Below are positions 25,160 to 34,362 of a DNA stretch of 64,000 bases, in pieces. The stretch is from positions 702,501-766,500 of the forward strand of contig CANXME010000320.1 in assembly GCA_948144175.1 (NCBI GenBank), in the 5' to 3' direction. The notes under the pieces were generated by a model. The model ran no database searches. It worked only from the letters and a program-made list of their open reading frames with translations, and had not been told where the DNA came from. Positions within the stretch are counted from its first letter, which is position 1. Each line of letters starts with the position of its first letter. The DNA is from Closterium sp. NIES-65 (Eukaryota > Streptophyta > Zygnematophyceae > Desmidiales > Closteriaceae). The position numbers and the translations under genes were made by a program.

Positions 25160-26408
25160 GCAGTGTGTCCGAAAATGTCCTGACGTTTTGCAGAGACCAC
25201 AGAACGGCGGTACGTGTCGTTGCTATTGTTGTTTATTCTGTCAGTTGGGGTTGTTGAAGCGCCGTTGGGTGAGGAATGCGATTGGGTACTGACGTTTTCC
25301 TCTTGTGCCGCTCCTTGTGCAGGTCCATGCCTTGTTGTTCAGCGTGTATTTCGGCACAGAGTGGCGCTTCGGAGATCTTCCCGTGAGCTCGGAGTATAGC
25401 TCGAGTGGAGCGCCAATGAGGACCAAGGCCGGAAATGACGACTGTGACGAAGTCTTCTTCAGATATTGATCCTCTGCATTGAAGGAGTTTGTCGCGCAAT
25501 CCACGACAACGGCTGATATACGCCATCCCCTTTTCGCCGGGTTTCATTTCCACTGTTGTCAACTGTGCCATTAACCAACCCTGATTGACGCTGTCTGTTG
25601 CTTGGTACAGGTTCTTCAAGTGGCTATACGCGAGCTCGGCGGAGTTGCCGTATCCCCGATAAGACCGGATGTTCTGCTGCTGGTTCGGAGTTATGTTCCT
25701 CAGCAGATTCGTGAATGCCATCATCGACTGATATGTCAAGATACTAAGCACCTAGGAAACTAGGTTTGGGCTTAGGATGCATAGTTAGGAGTAGGAGCTA
25801 GGGTTTAGCCTAGGCAAAGTAGAAGTCTAAATAAAAGGGAGTGATTCAACTATAGAATGGCAAGTACAAATAGAGGAGAAGCATGCAAGGATTGGTGCAC
25901 CACCACACAGGACAATAATGAGACTACACAACAGCTAGAACCACATGCGCTTAGACAAAACATTTTTCAACCATATTCTGACATGATATGTATACTGTTG
26001 TTTGTCCTACTGCGTCCTGTGTGTTGGGTATGGCAGGGATCGGTCAAAGAATCCAAGAATCTGTGCGCCCTCCATCATCAGCTCAAACCAAATATCAAAA
26101 TCTTTGCCGTCGAAAGGCGTTGATGTATGTAGTTTCAAGACGTGCGTGAAGTGTGATTGAACCTGAAGCGCATCTAGTGTCTTCTCCTGTCCAGGTCGGG
26201 GCTGTTGGTGTGGCATGAAGCTGATCGAGCCACGTTGAGGCTCATACGGAGCAAATGTGGGTGCTGCTAGTTTCCGCGTGCATAGGATGAACCATCGAGA
26301 CTCATGGGTGTAACATCGTTGTTGTTGTTGCTGTTGTTTTGACTGCGCAGGCGCCGCTTGTTGATGCTGTTTGTATAAGGACATGAAGGAGAAAAAATTA
26401 TTCATCAT
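25160..26408 (-). pseudogene. Element E Gag with canonical zinc knuckle, interrupted by a solo LTR
   Basis: The minus-strand frame starts at 26408 and includes a Gag-type segment STPFDGKDFDIWFELM near 26110, then YQSMMAFTNLLRNI, a UBN2-like body, and a canonical retroviral-type knuckle C-x2-C-x4-H-x4-C at 25201-25160. It carries a TAG at 26007-26009. A 250-bp solo LTR plus its 5-bp duplication (255 bp, 85 codons) sits in the middle. Because 255 is divisible by three, the frame on the two sides is the same. Confidence 0.75.
25734..25983 (-). repeat. Solo LTR in the element E Gag
   Basis: 250 bp, TGTCAAGATA to TTCTGACA, flanked by TGATA at 25729-25733 and 25984-25988. Parts of it (TAGTTAGG, GCACCACC, CTACAC-ACAGCTAGAAC, ATTCTGACA) resemble the 233-bp LTR of element H in the same orientation. 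It is therefore probably a solo LTR of a related family, left by recombination between two LTRs. Confidence 0.8.
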
Positions 26409-26596
26409 GCTTGGGTCGAAGCCTGTCGCTTGGTTCGCGGGTGTCTCAGTAGACTCAGGTGCTGGTCTCGTTGCTGTACCTCTCTCTGTCTGTAGGCCGG
26501 AGGCTAGAGGTGGAGTAGGAGTAGTGCCAGGAGAGCCGTTAGAAGAGCTTCTCTGATGTTGTAGGGAACTTGAATGTAGTTGAATTTGCCTTGACA

Positions 26597-26730
26597 GCTC
26601 TCATACCATGTTGGGCTGAGAAAAGCCCTTGGAATCTTTTCAAGGCTAAACTCTGAGTAGAAGTGTTGTATTTGCAGAAGCGTTTAATAACAAGTGTTGG
26701 GCCACCTTGCGCTAGTCTGTGAGGGAAAGA
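26597..26730 (-). repeat. Element E primer site (26597-26608) and first part of its 5' LTR (26609-26730)
   Basis: The minus-strand primer site TGGTATGAGAGC is one base from the tRNA-Met-type site. The LTR starts on the plus strand at TGTTGGGCTG (26609) and is cut at 26730 by element C. It resumes at 41525. Confidence 0.8.
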
Positions 26731-26858
26731 TGTGATACAAACGAGGAAGTGGTTGACTAAGGGAAAGGTTAGGTACAAGTACAAACCTAGAAATGTGTTG
26801 TACCCCATATGTGCTACCCCACTATAGCCTATACAGGCTAAGTCATACAAGTCTGACA
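26731..26858 (-). repeat. Element C 3' LTR
   Basis: 128 bp, ending on the plus strand in TCTGACA and bordered by the purine tract complement CACCCCCATAGGCAAAG. The AAAGA duplication lies directly to its left. Confidence 0.9.
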
Positions 26859-27055
26859 CACCCCCATAGGCAAAGTGGGGGAGAACAAGGGGTCACAAGT
26901 CCAGTCAAGCAAAGCAAAGCAAGCTCAGGGTGGATCACAACGTCACCACACATTCCGAGCACAAGTTCAAGGCCACAAGGCCAGTTCACATGCAAGATCA
27001 TATATAAAGGTAAACAAGCAAGTGCAGGTATAGAAAGATCACAGTACAAGCAAGG

Positions 27056-29170
27056 TCAAGAAGTAAGCAAGTGAGGCCAAGTAGGCACAAGACCTAGCAT
27101 CGTACAACAGCGCTGATGATCACAAGGCGGAAGTGCCTTGGTAAAAATATCAGCAGTGTTGGCATGAGAAGCCACGTAAGCAAGGCGCAGCTGACCACGC
27201 TGCTGCAGCTCACGAGCAAGAAAGTAGCGAAGAGCAATGTGCTTCGTTCTGTGCTCCAGTCTGTACTCCCGACACAAGGCCAGCATGGCCTTGTTGTCTA
27301 CGTATAGAACCGGAGGAGAACGAGGCGGCTCTCCTAGGTCAGTCAGCAGGTAGGTGAGCCAGCGTAGATCTTGTGCAGCCATGGCCCCCACGTAGATCTC
27401 AGCCTCACAGCTGGAGCCGAGAACAGAAGACGAGCGGGTAGACCGCGACGAAACAGAGCCGGAACCAAGGCTGAAGGTGTAACCATGTGACGACCGCTGC
27501 GTAGCCTGGTCGTCAACCCAAGAAGCGTCTGCCTGACCTATGAGGACCACTGAACGCCGCGCTCCAAGCACAAGCCCCATGCCCGACGTACTGCACAAGT
27601 AGCGCAACACCCTCTTCGCTGCAGCCATGTGCTCTGGTCGGTGTCTCCCAGGAGCAACATAGCGTGCCAAGATGCTAAGAGGGTATGCAAGGTCAGGTCG
27701 AGTGCAGGTCATCAGGTACATGAGGCAGCCAACAAGCTCTGGGTACGGGCCACTCGGCTCTACGGACTCATCCGAAGGCAGAGCTGAGAGCGAGTGGCGA
27801 GTAGACAGAGGAGTGGCCTGAGGCGAGGAGTACGTGAAGTCGAAGCGCTGAAGGACCTGCTGCACCATGTGTGACTGAGTCAGGGTAATGGTGCGCTGTG
27901 CTCTGTCCCGGGTGATCTGCAAGCCGAGGTAGCTGCGCAGTTCACCCAAGTCTGTGCACGTGTGTTTCTTCTGCAGCTCGGACTTCATGTGGGCGAGTCC
28001 AGCAGTGTCAGCAGTGGCAAAGACCAAGTCGTCGACGTACACGAGGATGTAGAACGGCGGCAAAGAGGTGTCGGTACGCAGAAACAGCGACGGGTCGGCT
28101 GTAGAAGGAGCAAACCCAAGAGCCGCAAGTGTAGTCCTCAGTGTGTCGTGCCACTCACGGGGCGCCTGGCAGAGACCGTAGACTGGCCGCGGGAGGCTCC
28201 ACTTGGTACCAGGAGGAAACGACCCAGTGAAGCCAGGTGGGCGGCGGAGCCAGATCTCCTCGTGCAGGCTGCCCTGCAGGAAAGCTGTGCTGAAGTCAAG
28301 AGAGTGAAGCTCATAGTCGCACTGAGTGGCTATGTGCAGCAGCACCCGAAGAGTGGTCATCTTCGGGGTGGGAGAGAAGGTCTGAAAGCAGTCAACTCCC
28401 TGCCGCTGACTGAAGCCTCGAGCCACGAAACGCGCCTTGAAGACAGGCGGAGAACGCGGTGGCCGCTTCACCCTGAAATTCCACATGCCACTGACGATGT
28501 TCGCCCCAGGTGGGGGAACCTCGTCGACGTAGGTGCCTGTGGACTTCCAGGAAGCCATCTTTGCGTCCATGGCTGACTGCCACTGTGAGGAGTAGGGACC
28601 CTCTATCGCCTCAGCGTACGATCGAGGAGTCGGGATGTCTGGTGCATCCGGGTCTCCCTCAGGGGCAATCACCATGGACACGAGATGAGGCAAAGCATCA
28701 GCAAAACACTGGAACTCCTCCTGCCTGTCCTCAAGGACGTCCGTGCTAAGAGCACACTCACCCCCGACGGACGGAGGACAGACAGACGCAGACTCAGCAA
28801 CAAGACTAGAGGCATAGTCTAGAGGACAGTAAGCAGCGAAGTCGACAAGCTCAGCAACTAAGGCAGACGCAGCAGTGGACTCAAAGGAAGGGTCAGTGAC
28901 GACAGTAGCAAGGAGACGCGTGACAGTAGGAATGGCAGCACGAAGGGAGTCCGACTCCGGGTCAGCAAGAGCAGGAAGAGAGGACTCGGGAGGAGAAGGC
29001 AAAGGGGCACGCAGTGGAGCAGTGGAAGGACGCACAGACATCCAGTGCGTGCCGAGGACAGGCGGAGGACGCTGACTGCGAACCGTGATCACTCGTGCGA
29101 GCAGCACAGACAGGCAACGCAGGATGAGACGCGGGCTCACGACGCTCCGTAAGACCTCCAGTAGGACCAA
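27056..29170 (-). CDS. Element C spacer, reverse transcriptase and RNase H
   Basis: 704 codons are open on the minus strand. The first roughly 130 residues are the Ser/Pro/Arg-rich spacer that precedes RT in this family. RT runs from [17 protein letters not shown] through GMWNFRVKRPP and [16 protein letters not shown] to the catalytic YVDDLVFA (plus-strand 28026-28037). RNase H has QADASWVDDQ, SCEAEIYVGAMAAQDLRW, VDNKAML and TKHIALRYFLAREL, and the frame ends at 27056. The RT and RNase H domains look intact. Upstream, pol is broken near 29170 and 30555, so the product would only be made if translation started internally. Confidence 0.85.
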   Translation of the reverse strand: MVLLEVLRSVVSPRLILRCLSVLLARVITVRSQRPPPVLGTHWMSVRPSTAPLRAPLPSPPESSLPALADPESDSLRAAIPTVTRLLATVVTDPSFESTAASALVAELVDFAAYCPLDYASSLVAESASVCPPSVGGECALSTDVLEDRQEEFQCFADALPHLVSMVIAPEGDPDAPDIPTPRSYAEAIEGPYSSQWQSAMDAKMASWKSTGTYVDEVPPPGANIVSGMWNFRVKRPPRSPPVFKARFVARGFSQRQGVDCFQTFSPTPKMTTLRVLLHIATQCDYELHSLDFSTAFLQGSLHEEIWLRRPPGFTGSFPPGTKWSLPRPVYGLCQAPREWHDTLRTTLAALGFAPSTADPSLFLRTDTSLPPFYILVYVDDLVFATADTAGLAHMKSELQKKHTCTDLGELRSYLGLQITRDRAQRTITLTQSHMVQQVLQRFDFTYSSPQATPLSTRHSLSALPSDESVEPSGPYPELVGCLMYLMTCTRPDLAYPLSILARYVAPGRHRPEHMAAAKRVLRYLCSTSGMGLVLGARRSVVLIGQADASWVDDQATQRSSHGYTFSLGSGSVSSRSTRSSSVLGSSCEAEIYVGAMAAQDLRWLTYLLTDLGEPPRSPPVLYVDNKAMLALCREYRLEHRTKHIALRYFLARELQQRGQLRLAYVASHANTADIFTKALPPCDHQRCCTMLGLVPTWPHLLTS

Positions 29171-30567
29171 TGTAGGGAGAGGGAGCAGGCAGTGGGGAGG
29201 CTGGCTGTAACTGTGACTCGGACTGGACAGGCGGCAGACACTCTAAGAGAGGAGCAGGACCAAGAGAGGACGGGAGACCAAGAACCTGCTCAAGGAGCGA
29301 AACGGATTATGGCCGCGGCCATGCAGTGCCCCTAGAACCAGCAGGAACAGCACCAGTACCCCCAACGGCAGCACCAGCGCGAGTAGCACCCCCAGCTCCA
29401 GCAGCGCCAACTCAAGCACCCTCAGAAATAGGAGCGCCAGCAGCACCTCCAGCGCCACTCGGACCACCAGAAGACGGAGCAGCTCTAGCTCCAGCACCTC
29501 CAGTAGCACCTACTCCAGCAGCACCACTAGCTCCAGCACCAGAAGCACCCGCAGGCCCAGCAGCTCCAGTACCCCCGGTACGAGCACCTCCGGGACCCGT
29601 GGCACCAGCACCCTCAGCAGCAGTAGAACCGTCAACACCAGAAGTACCTCCAGCTCCTAGCAGCACGGCTCTAGCGTCGAGCAAACCACTTGCGCAGCTC
29701 CTGTGGAGAGAGCAGCTCGCTCCGGGATGAAGCACCCGAAGGACCTCCAGGCCCAGTACCGCCAGACGCCACACGAGCAGGCCCAGCACCCTCAGGCTCC
29801 GCACCCCCAGGCTCCGCACCCCCAGTCTCAGCACCCCAAGTCTCAGCACTCCCAGGCTCAGCACCCCCAGAGTCAGCACCCCCAAGCTCGGCACCCCCAG
29901 AGTCAGCACCCCCAAGCTCGGCACCCGCAGTCTCCGCACCCCCAGGCTCTGCACCCCCAGACCCTGCACCCGCAGGCTCAGCACCCCGAGACCCCGCACA
30001 CGCAGGCTCAGCACCCCCAAACCCCGCACCCGCAGGCTCAGCACCCCCAGACCCCGCACCCGCAGGCTCAGCACCACTAGCAGGACCAGAGTCAACAGCT
30101 ACCTCGACAGGCTCGACTGCATCTACCTGGGACACACCTGAGGGGGCAGGACCCTGAGGGGGAAGGGGGTCTACCGGGGGGGGACCTGGCGCGTGGAAGA
30201 GTGGCGACGGGGGGAGGGAGGCAATGCGGTAGGGGAAGAGACGGTAGTACGGAATCGACTCGTCAAACGTGACGTCCTGGGAGGACAGAACACGTCGCGA
30301 GGAGGGGTGGTAGAACTGCCAGCCTGGCGCGTTAGGGGGGAAGCCAAGGAAGACAAAGGGAACAGCACGGGGGGACAGCTTGTCCGCAGACAAGTCGCGG
30401 ACAAACGCCCGAGATCCCCAGACACGGAACGCAGACGCATCGCCAACCTTCCCGGTCCACCGTAAAGCAGGGGAGGTCTCCGGCATGGAGACCCGGGGCT
30501 GAAGGTTGATCTGATGCGCCGCGTACCGAACCGCAAACGGCCACAGAAAATGGGGGGCAGCATGCAC
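29171..30567 (-). pseudogene. Element C integrase C-terminus and Gly/Ala spacer, frameshifted
   Basis: The minus-strand frame from 30567 carries the integrase tail ([39 protein letters not shown], the [10 protein letters not shown] end) and then a long spacer of GAEPAGAGSGG-type repeats. It is separated from the integrase core by a loss of about 10 bases near 30560, compared with A. The spacer is out of frame with RT by about 29410-29240. The plus-strand Pro/Gln-rich readings here are shadows of the repeat. Confidence 0.75.
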
Positions 30568-31871
30568 GTACGAGCGACGTCCATGACCATGCCAATGCGG
30601 CGCTCAGCAATCCCATTTTGCTGTGGAGAGGCCGGAAGCGTGAACGTCTGGCGGATGCCCTGTGCACGACAGAAGGCTCGCAGAAGGTCAGAGGAAAACT
30701 CTCCGCCTCTGTCGGAGTGCAGACCCAGAACAGGAAAGTCCGAGCCGAAACTCTCTCTGAGCTGGAGACGAGCAGCGCGGATCCAGCCGATCAACACCTC
30801 AGTGACCTCAAACTTGCTGAGGAAGGGGAAGACTGTGGTGTAACGCGAGTAGTCCTCAGCCACCAGCAAGAAGTAACGCTCGTGACCCTGTCCACGGACG
30901 CGGGCTGGGCCCCACACGTCCATGTGAAGCGTCTGCAGCGGAGCCTCTGTTGGAGGAAACTCGGAGGAGTGAGGAGCAGCACGCTGCCTCCCCTCGACGC
31001 AGGGAATGCAGGTAGGGGCAGGCCCTGGAGGAAGAGGAGGGAGGGACCGGGGGAGACCAGAGACAAGGACACGGGAGGCCATGCCTCGAAGACGAGGCAG
31101 CGAGGGGTGACCAAGGCGGTGGTGCCAAAGGAGAGTCTGGTGAGACAGGAGACGACACAAGTAGGGGGCAGACGCAGGACCAGACCTGGACGCCGTAGCA
31201 GTCACCTGACCCGATGCAGCTACCTGACCAAACGCAGAGACCGGAGGAGACTCAGTAGTCAGTGTGTATAGGCTCGACCCCGGTCGATGGGTAAACGTGG
31301 CCAAGTGTCGGCCCGTCCGAGCACACGTGCAGTGGGTCACTCGCTGACTCGCAGGAGTGAACTGGTCAACCCCCCCATCCTGTAGGTCAGCACCACTCAC
31401 CAAGTTTGTAGAGAACGAGGGGAGGTAGAGACCTGACAGGGTGCTAGAAGGTGACGCCGGACACGGTAAGACAGTGGAGAAGTGGGCAAGGACAGGACCC
31501 CCAGAGGGGTCTGCCAGGGAGACCGCAAGTGGCCGACTAAGCGGCGTGAGTGTGGTGCGGTCTCGAAAGAAGGAACAGGAAGCACCCGAGTCAAGGGTGA
31601 AGGTGTGGGAGGCCTGAGCCGACCTGGTACCTGAGAGAGCAGACTCACCAGCACCTGGGGCAGCAGACTCACTAGCACCTAGAGCAGCAGCCTCACCAGC
31701 ACCTAGAGCAGCAGCCTCACCAGCACCTAGAGCAGCAGTCTCAATGCCCGGGTCAGGCGGAACACACAGGTAACAGTCACCCTCATCACTAGTAGGCAAT
31801 GCATATATGGTAGTGAGGATAGCATCATAGTCAAGAGTATAGATATCTACCCTCAGCCTAAGCAGCTCCAC
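30171..31871 (-). CDS. Element C protease-integrase segment
   Basis: 566 codons are open on the minus strand. It starts in MELLRLRVDIYTLDYDAI, equivalent to the Gag C-terminus. The protease site LDSGASCSFF is intact, the pre-integrase module (WHHRLGHPS and a CIPC pair) is present, and the integrase has [28 protein letters not shown] and [11 protein letters not shown], so the catalytic D-D-E is complete. After MVMDVART a deletion of about 10 bases near 30560 sends the frame into alternative sequence to 30171. VAEDYSRY replaces the usual VVDDYSRY. Confidence 0.85.
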   Translation of the reverse strand: MELLRLRVDIYTLDYDAILTTIYALPTSDEGDCYLCVPPDPGIETAALGAGEAAALGAGEAAALGASESAAPGAGESALSGTRSAQASHTFTLDSGASCSFFRDRTTLTPLSRPLAVSLADPSGGPVLAHFSTVLPCPASPSSTLSGLYLPSFSTNLVSGADLQDGGVDQFTPASQRVTHCTCARTGRHLATFTHRPGSSLYTLTTESPPVSAFGQVAASGQVTATASRSGPASAPYLCRLLSHQTLLWHHRLGHPSLPRLRGMASRVLVSGLPRSLPPLPPGPAPTCIPCVEGRQRAAPHSSEFPPTEAPLQTLHMDVWGPARVRGQGHERYFLLVAEDYSRYTTVFPFLSKFEVTEVLIGWIRAARLQLRESFGSDFPVLGLHSDRGGEFSSDLLRAFCRAQGIRQTFTLPASPQQNGIAERRIGMVMDVARTCMLPPIFCGRLRFGTRRIRSTFSPGSPCRRPPLLYGGPGRLAMRLRSVSGDLGRLSATCLRTSCPPVLFPLSSLASPLTRQAGSSTTPPRDVFCPPRTSRLTSRFRTTVSSPTALPPSPRRHSSTRQVPPR

Positions 31872-32480
31872 CCAGTCGGGGAGCTCAGCCGCGTCGCCAA
31901 AGGTACTCTGTACGCAAGGCGTCGCTTAGACGGGCGAAGCAGAGGTACTCTGCGTGACCAAACGTCCCGCAAGGCTGACCAGTCCGAGCACCAGTGTGAA
32001 TGACGTACGGACAGCGAGAAGTACTGCGTGACCCGTCACGCTGAGCGTACCACTCACGAAGCTGCTAGGGCAAAAGGACCGCGCACGGACAACGCTGCAG
32101 CTACACCTGGCCACTACAAGCAGCTGCCGAACTACTCACTCCAGGACGACTCCCACTACAGCCACCCCGACAACCCCAAGTAGCGTACCACTCACGAAGC
32201 TGCTGGGGCGTGAGGGACTCACGCGGATGTCGCTGGAGCTGCATCTGGCCACCGCCAGGAGCAGCAGGAGCAGTGGTAGCCGCAGTAGCAGCAGCAGTAG
32301 CAATAGCAGTAGTCGCAGCGCGGCCACCCTTACAACCCCAACTAGCGTACCACTCACGACGCTGTTGGGGGGCGAGGGACTCACGCGGACGGCGCTGGAG
32401 CTACGTCTGGCCACGCCAGGAGCAGAAGTAGCAGTAGAAAGAGCAGTAGCAACAAGAGCAGCAGTAACACCAGTACGGGC
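31872..32480 (-). pseudogene. Element C rearranged Gag with repeated QQLREWYA segment
   Basis: The minus strand carries three degenerate copies of a segment encoding (S/T)PQQLREWYA, at about 32045, 32185 and 32345, where A, B, D and K have one. The variant zinc motif region lies next to the protease. Short Ser/Val-rich tracts separate the copies. The canonical Gag N-terminal domain is absent. The same layout is found in element F. Confidence 0.6.
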
Positions 32481-32539
32481 AAGAAGGGCAGGTGTACGAC
32501 GGCGGCAATGGCGAGGCCGCGACCACTGTAGGGCGAGGG

Positions 32540-33290
32540 CTCCGCGACAGCTGAAGGGGCGGCTGCTCCAGGGGCGGTTGCTGCAGGGGCGGCTGCTGTA
32601 GGGGCTGCTGCTCCAGGGGCGGCTGCTGCAAGGGCGGCTGCTGCAGTGGCGGCTGCTCCAGGGGCGGCTGCTGCAGGGGCGGCTGCTGCAGGGGCGGCTG
32701 CTGCAGGGGCAGCTGCTGCAGGGGTGGCTGCTCCAGGGGCGGCTGCTGCAGTGGCGGCTGCTGCAGGGGCGGCTGCTCCAGGGACGGCTGCTGCAGTGGC
32801 GACTGCTCCAGGGGCGGCTGCTGCAGGGGCGGCTGCTGTAGGGGCTGCTGCTCCAGGGGCGGCTGCTCCAGGGGCGGCTGCTGCAGTGGTGGCTGCTCCA
32901 GGGGCGGCTGCTGCAGGGGCGGCTGCTCCAGAGGCGGCTGCTGCAGTGGCGGCTGCTGCAGGGGCGGCTGCTCCAGGGGCGGCTGCTGCAATGGCGGTTG
33001 CTGCAAGGGCGACTGCTGAAGGGGCGGCTGCTCCAGGGGCGGCTGCTGCAGGGGTGGCTGCTCCAGGGGCGGCTGCTGTAGTGGCGGCTGCTCCAGGGGC
33101 GGCTGCTTCAGGGGCGGCTGCTCCAGGGGCGGCTGCTGCAGGGGCGGCTACTTTAGGGGCGGTTGCTGCAGGGGTGGCTGCTCCAGGGGCGGCTGCTGTA
33201 GTGGTGGCTGCTCCAGGGGCGGCTACTGCAGGGGCGGCTGCTCCAGGGGCGGCTGCTGCAGTGGCGGGTGCTCCAGGGCGCGAGTTAGGG
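32540..33290 (-). repeat. 15-bp minisatellite in the element C leader
   Basis: About 50 copies of GGGGCGGCTGCTGCA or GGGGCGGCTGCTCCA (plus strand), with a few variants, stand in tandem. The unit is 15 bp and contains no stop codon in most frames, so several frames on both strands are open for 200-450 codons (AAAAPG, QQPPLEQPPL and GAAAA types). None shows a non-repetitive domain, so I do not call a gene. Confidence 0.85.
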
Positions 33291-33969
33291 CAGGGGGCCG
33301 CGGCGGGAAGGGGTGACGCCATGCGGGTCCCGCAGGGGCGTCGCGACGCGCAGGAGCCGCGCCTCGCGGGTCCCGCAGGGGCAACGCGACGAGGTGGGGG
33401 CGACGCGCGGGTCCCATTGAGGCGTCGCGACGAGGGAGCGGCAACGGGGCGGGGCCGCGACTGGCGACGGGGCGGGGCCGCGACTGGCGACGGGGCGGGG
33501 CCGCGACTGGCGACGGGGCAGGGCCGGTACTGGCGAAGGGGCGGGGCCGCAACTGGCGACAGGGCGGGGCCGCTACGGGCAGCGGGGCGGGGTCGCGAAT
33601 GGGGCCGCGAAGGGAGCCGCGAGGGGGCCGTGAAGGGGCCGCGAAGGGGCCGCGAAGGGGCCGTGAAGGGGCCGCGAAGGGGCCAAGAAGGGGCCGTAAA
33701 GGGGCCGCTAAGGGGCCGTGAAGGGGCCATGAAGGGGCCGCGAAGGTGCCGCTAAGGGGCTGCGAAGTGAGGCCACTAAGGGGCCTCAAAGGGGCCGTAA
33801 AGGGGGGGGGGCGCGACGGGCCTCAGGAGAAGGGCAGGCCACTAAGGGGCCGCCAAAGGGTAGGGCAGGTCAGAGCGCGAGGCGCACTTCGGGCAGGTTA
33901 GGAAAAAACAAATTTAATGGTGGGCCCTTAGGAAGAAACGGTCCCACTAGGGAACTTGCTCTGATACCA
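33291..33969 (-). other. Element C GC-rich leader and primer site
   Basis: GGGGCCGCGA and GGGGCCGTGAA units fill about 33420-33790. The minus-strand primer site TGGTATCAGAGC at 33969-33958 matches the plant tRNA-Met-initiator site exactly over 12 bases. Confidence 0.75.
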
Positions 33970-34022
33970 TGTGATAAAAACGAGGAAGTGGTTGACTAAG
34001 GGAAAGGTTGGGTACAAGTACA
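33970..34022 (-). repeat. Element C 5' LTR, first part
   Basis: 53 bp starting TGTGATAAAA next to the primer site. It is cut after GTACA by element D and continues at 41445. Confidence 0.9.
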
Positions 34023-34150
34023 TGAGAAACTTAGAACGAGAATGAATGACTAAGGAATGAAAGAGATACAAATATGAAACCCTAGAATTGTGTACCCCTT
34101 AGTATCTAACCCGTTACAGCCTACACAGGCTAGACCATATAAGTTCGACA
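34023..34150 (-). repeat. Element D 3' LTR
   Basis: 128 bp, TGAGAAACTT to GTTCGACA on the plus strand, followed by the purine-tract complement CACCCCCATAGG. The minus-strand ends are TGTCGAAC and GTTTCTCA. Confidence 0.92.
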
Positions 34151-34362
34151 CACCCCCATAGGCAAAGTGGGGGAGAACAAGGGGTCACAAGACCAGTCAA
34201 GCAAAGCAAGGCAAAGCAAGCTCAGGGTGGATCACAACGTCACCACACATTCTGAGCACAAGTTCAAGGCCACAAGGCCATTTCACATGCATGAGTACAC
34301 ACATATATATAATGCTAAACAAGCAAGAGCAGGTATATATATATGTAACAGTTTAAGCAAGG

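Noticed and set aside
32381-33755. Long open frames on both strands over the 15-bp repeat (up to about 450 codons)
   Set aside because: The repeat unit lacks stop codons in most frames; the products are pure Ala/Pro/Gly or Gln/Pro/Leu repeats with no unique domain.
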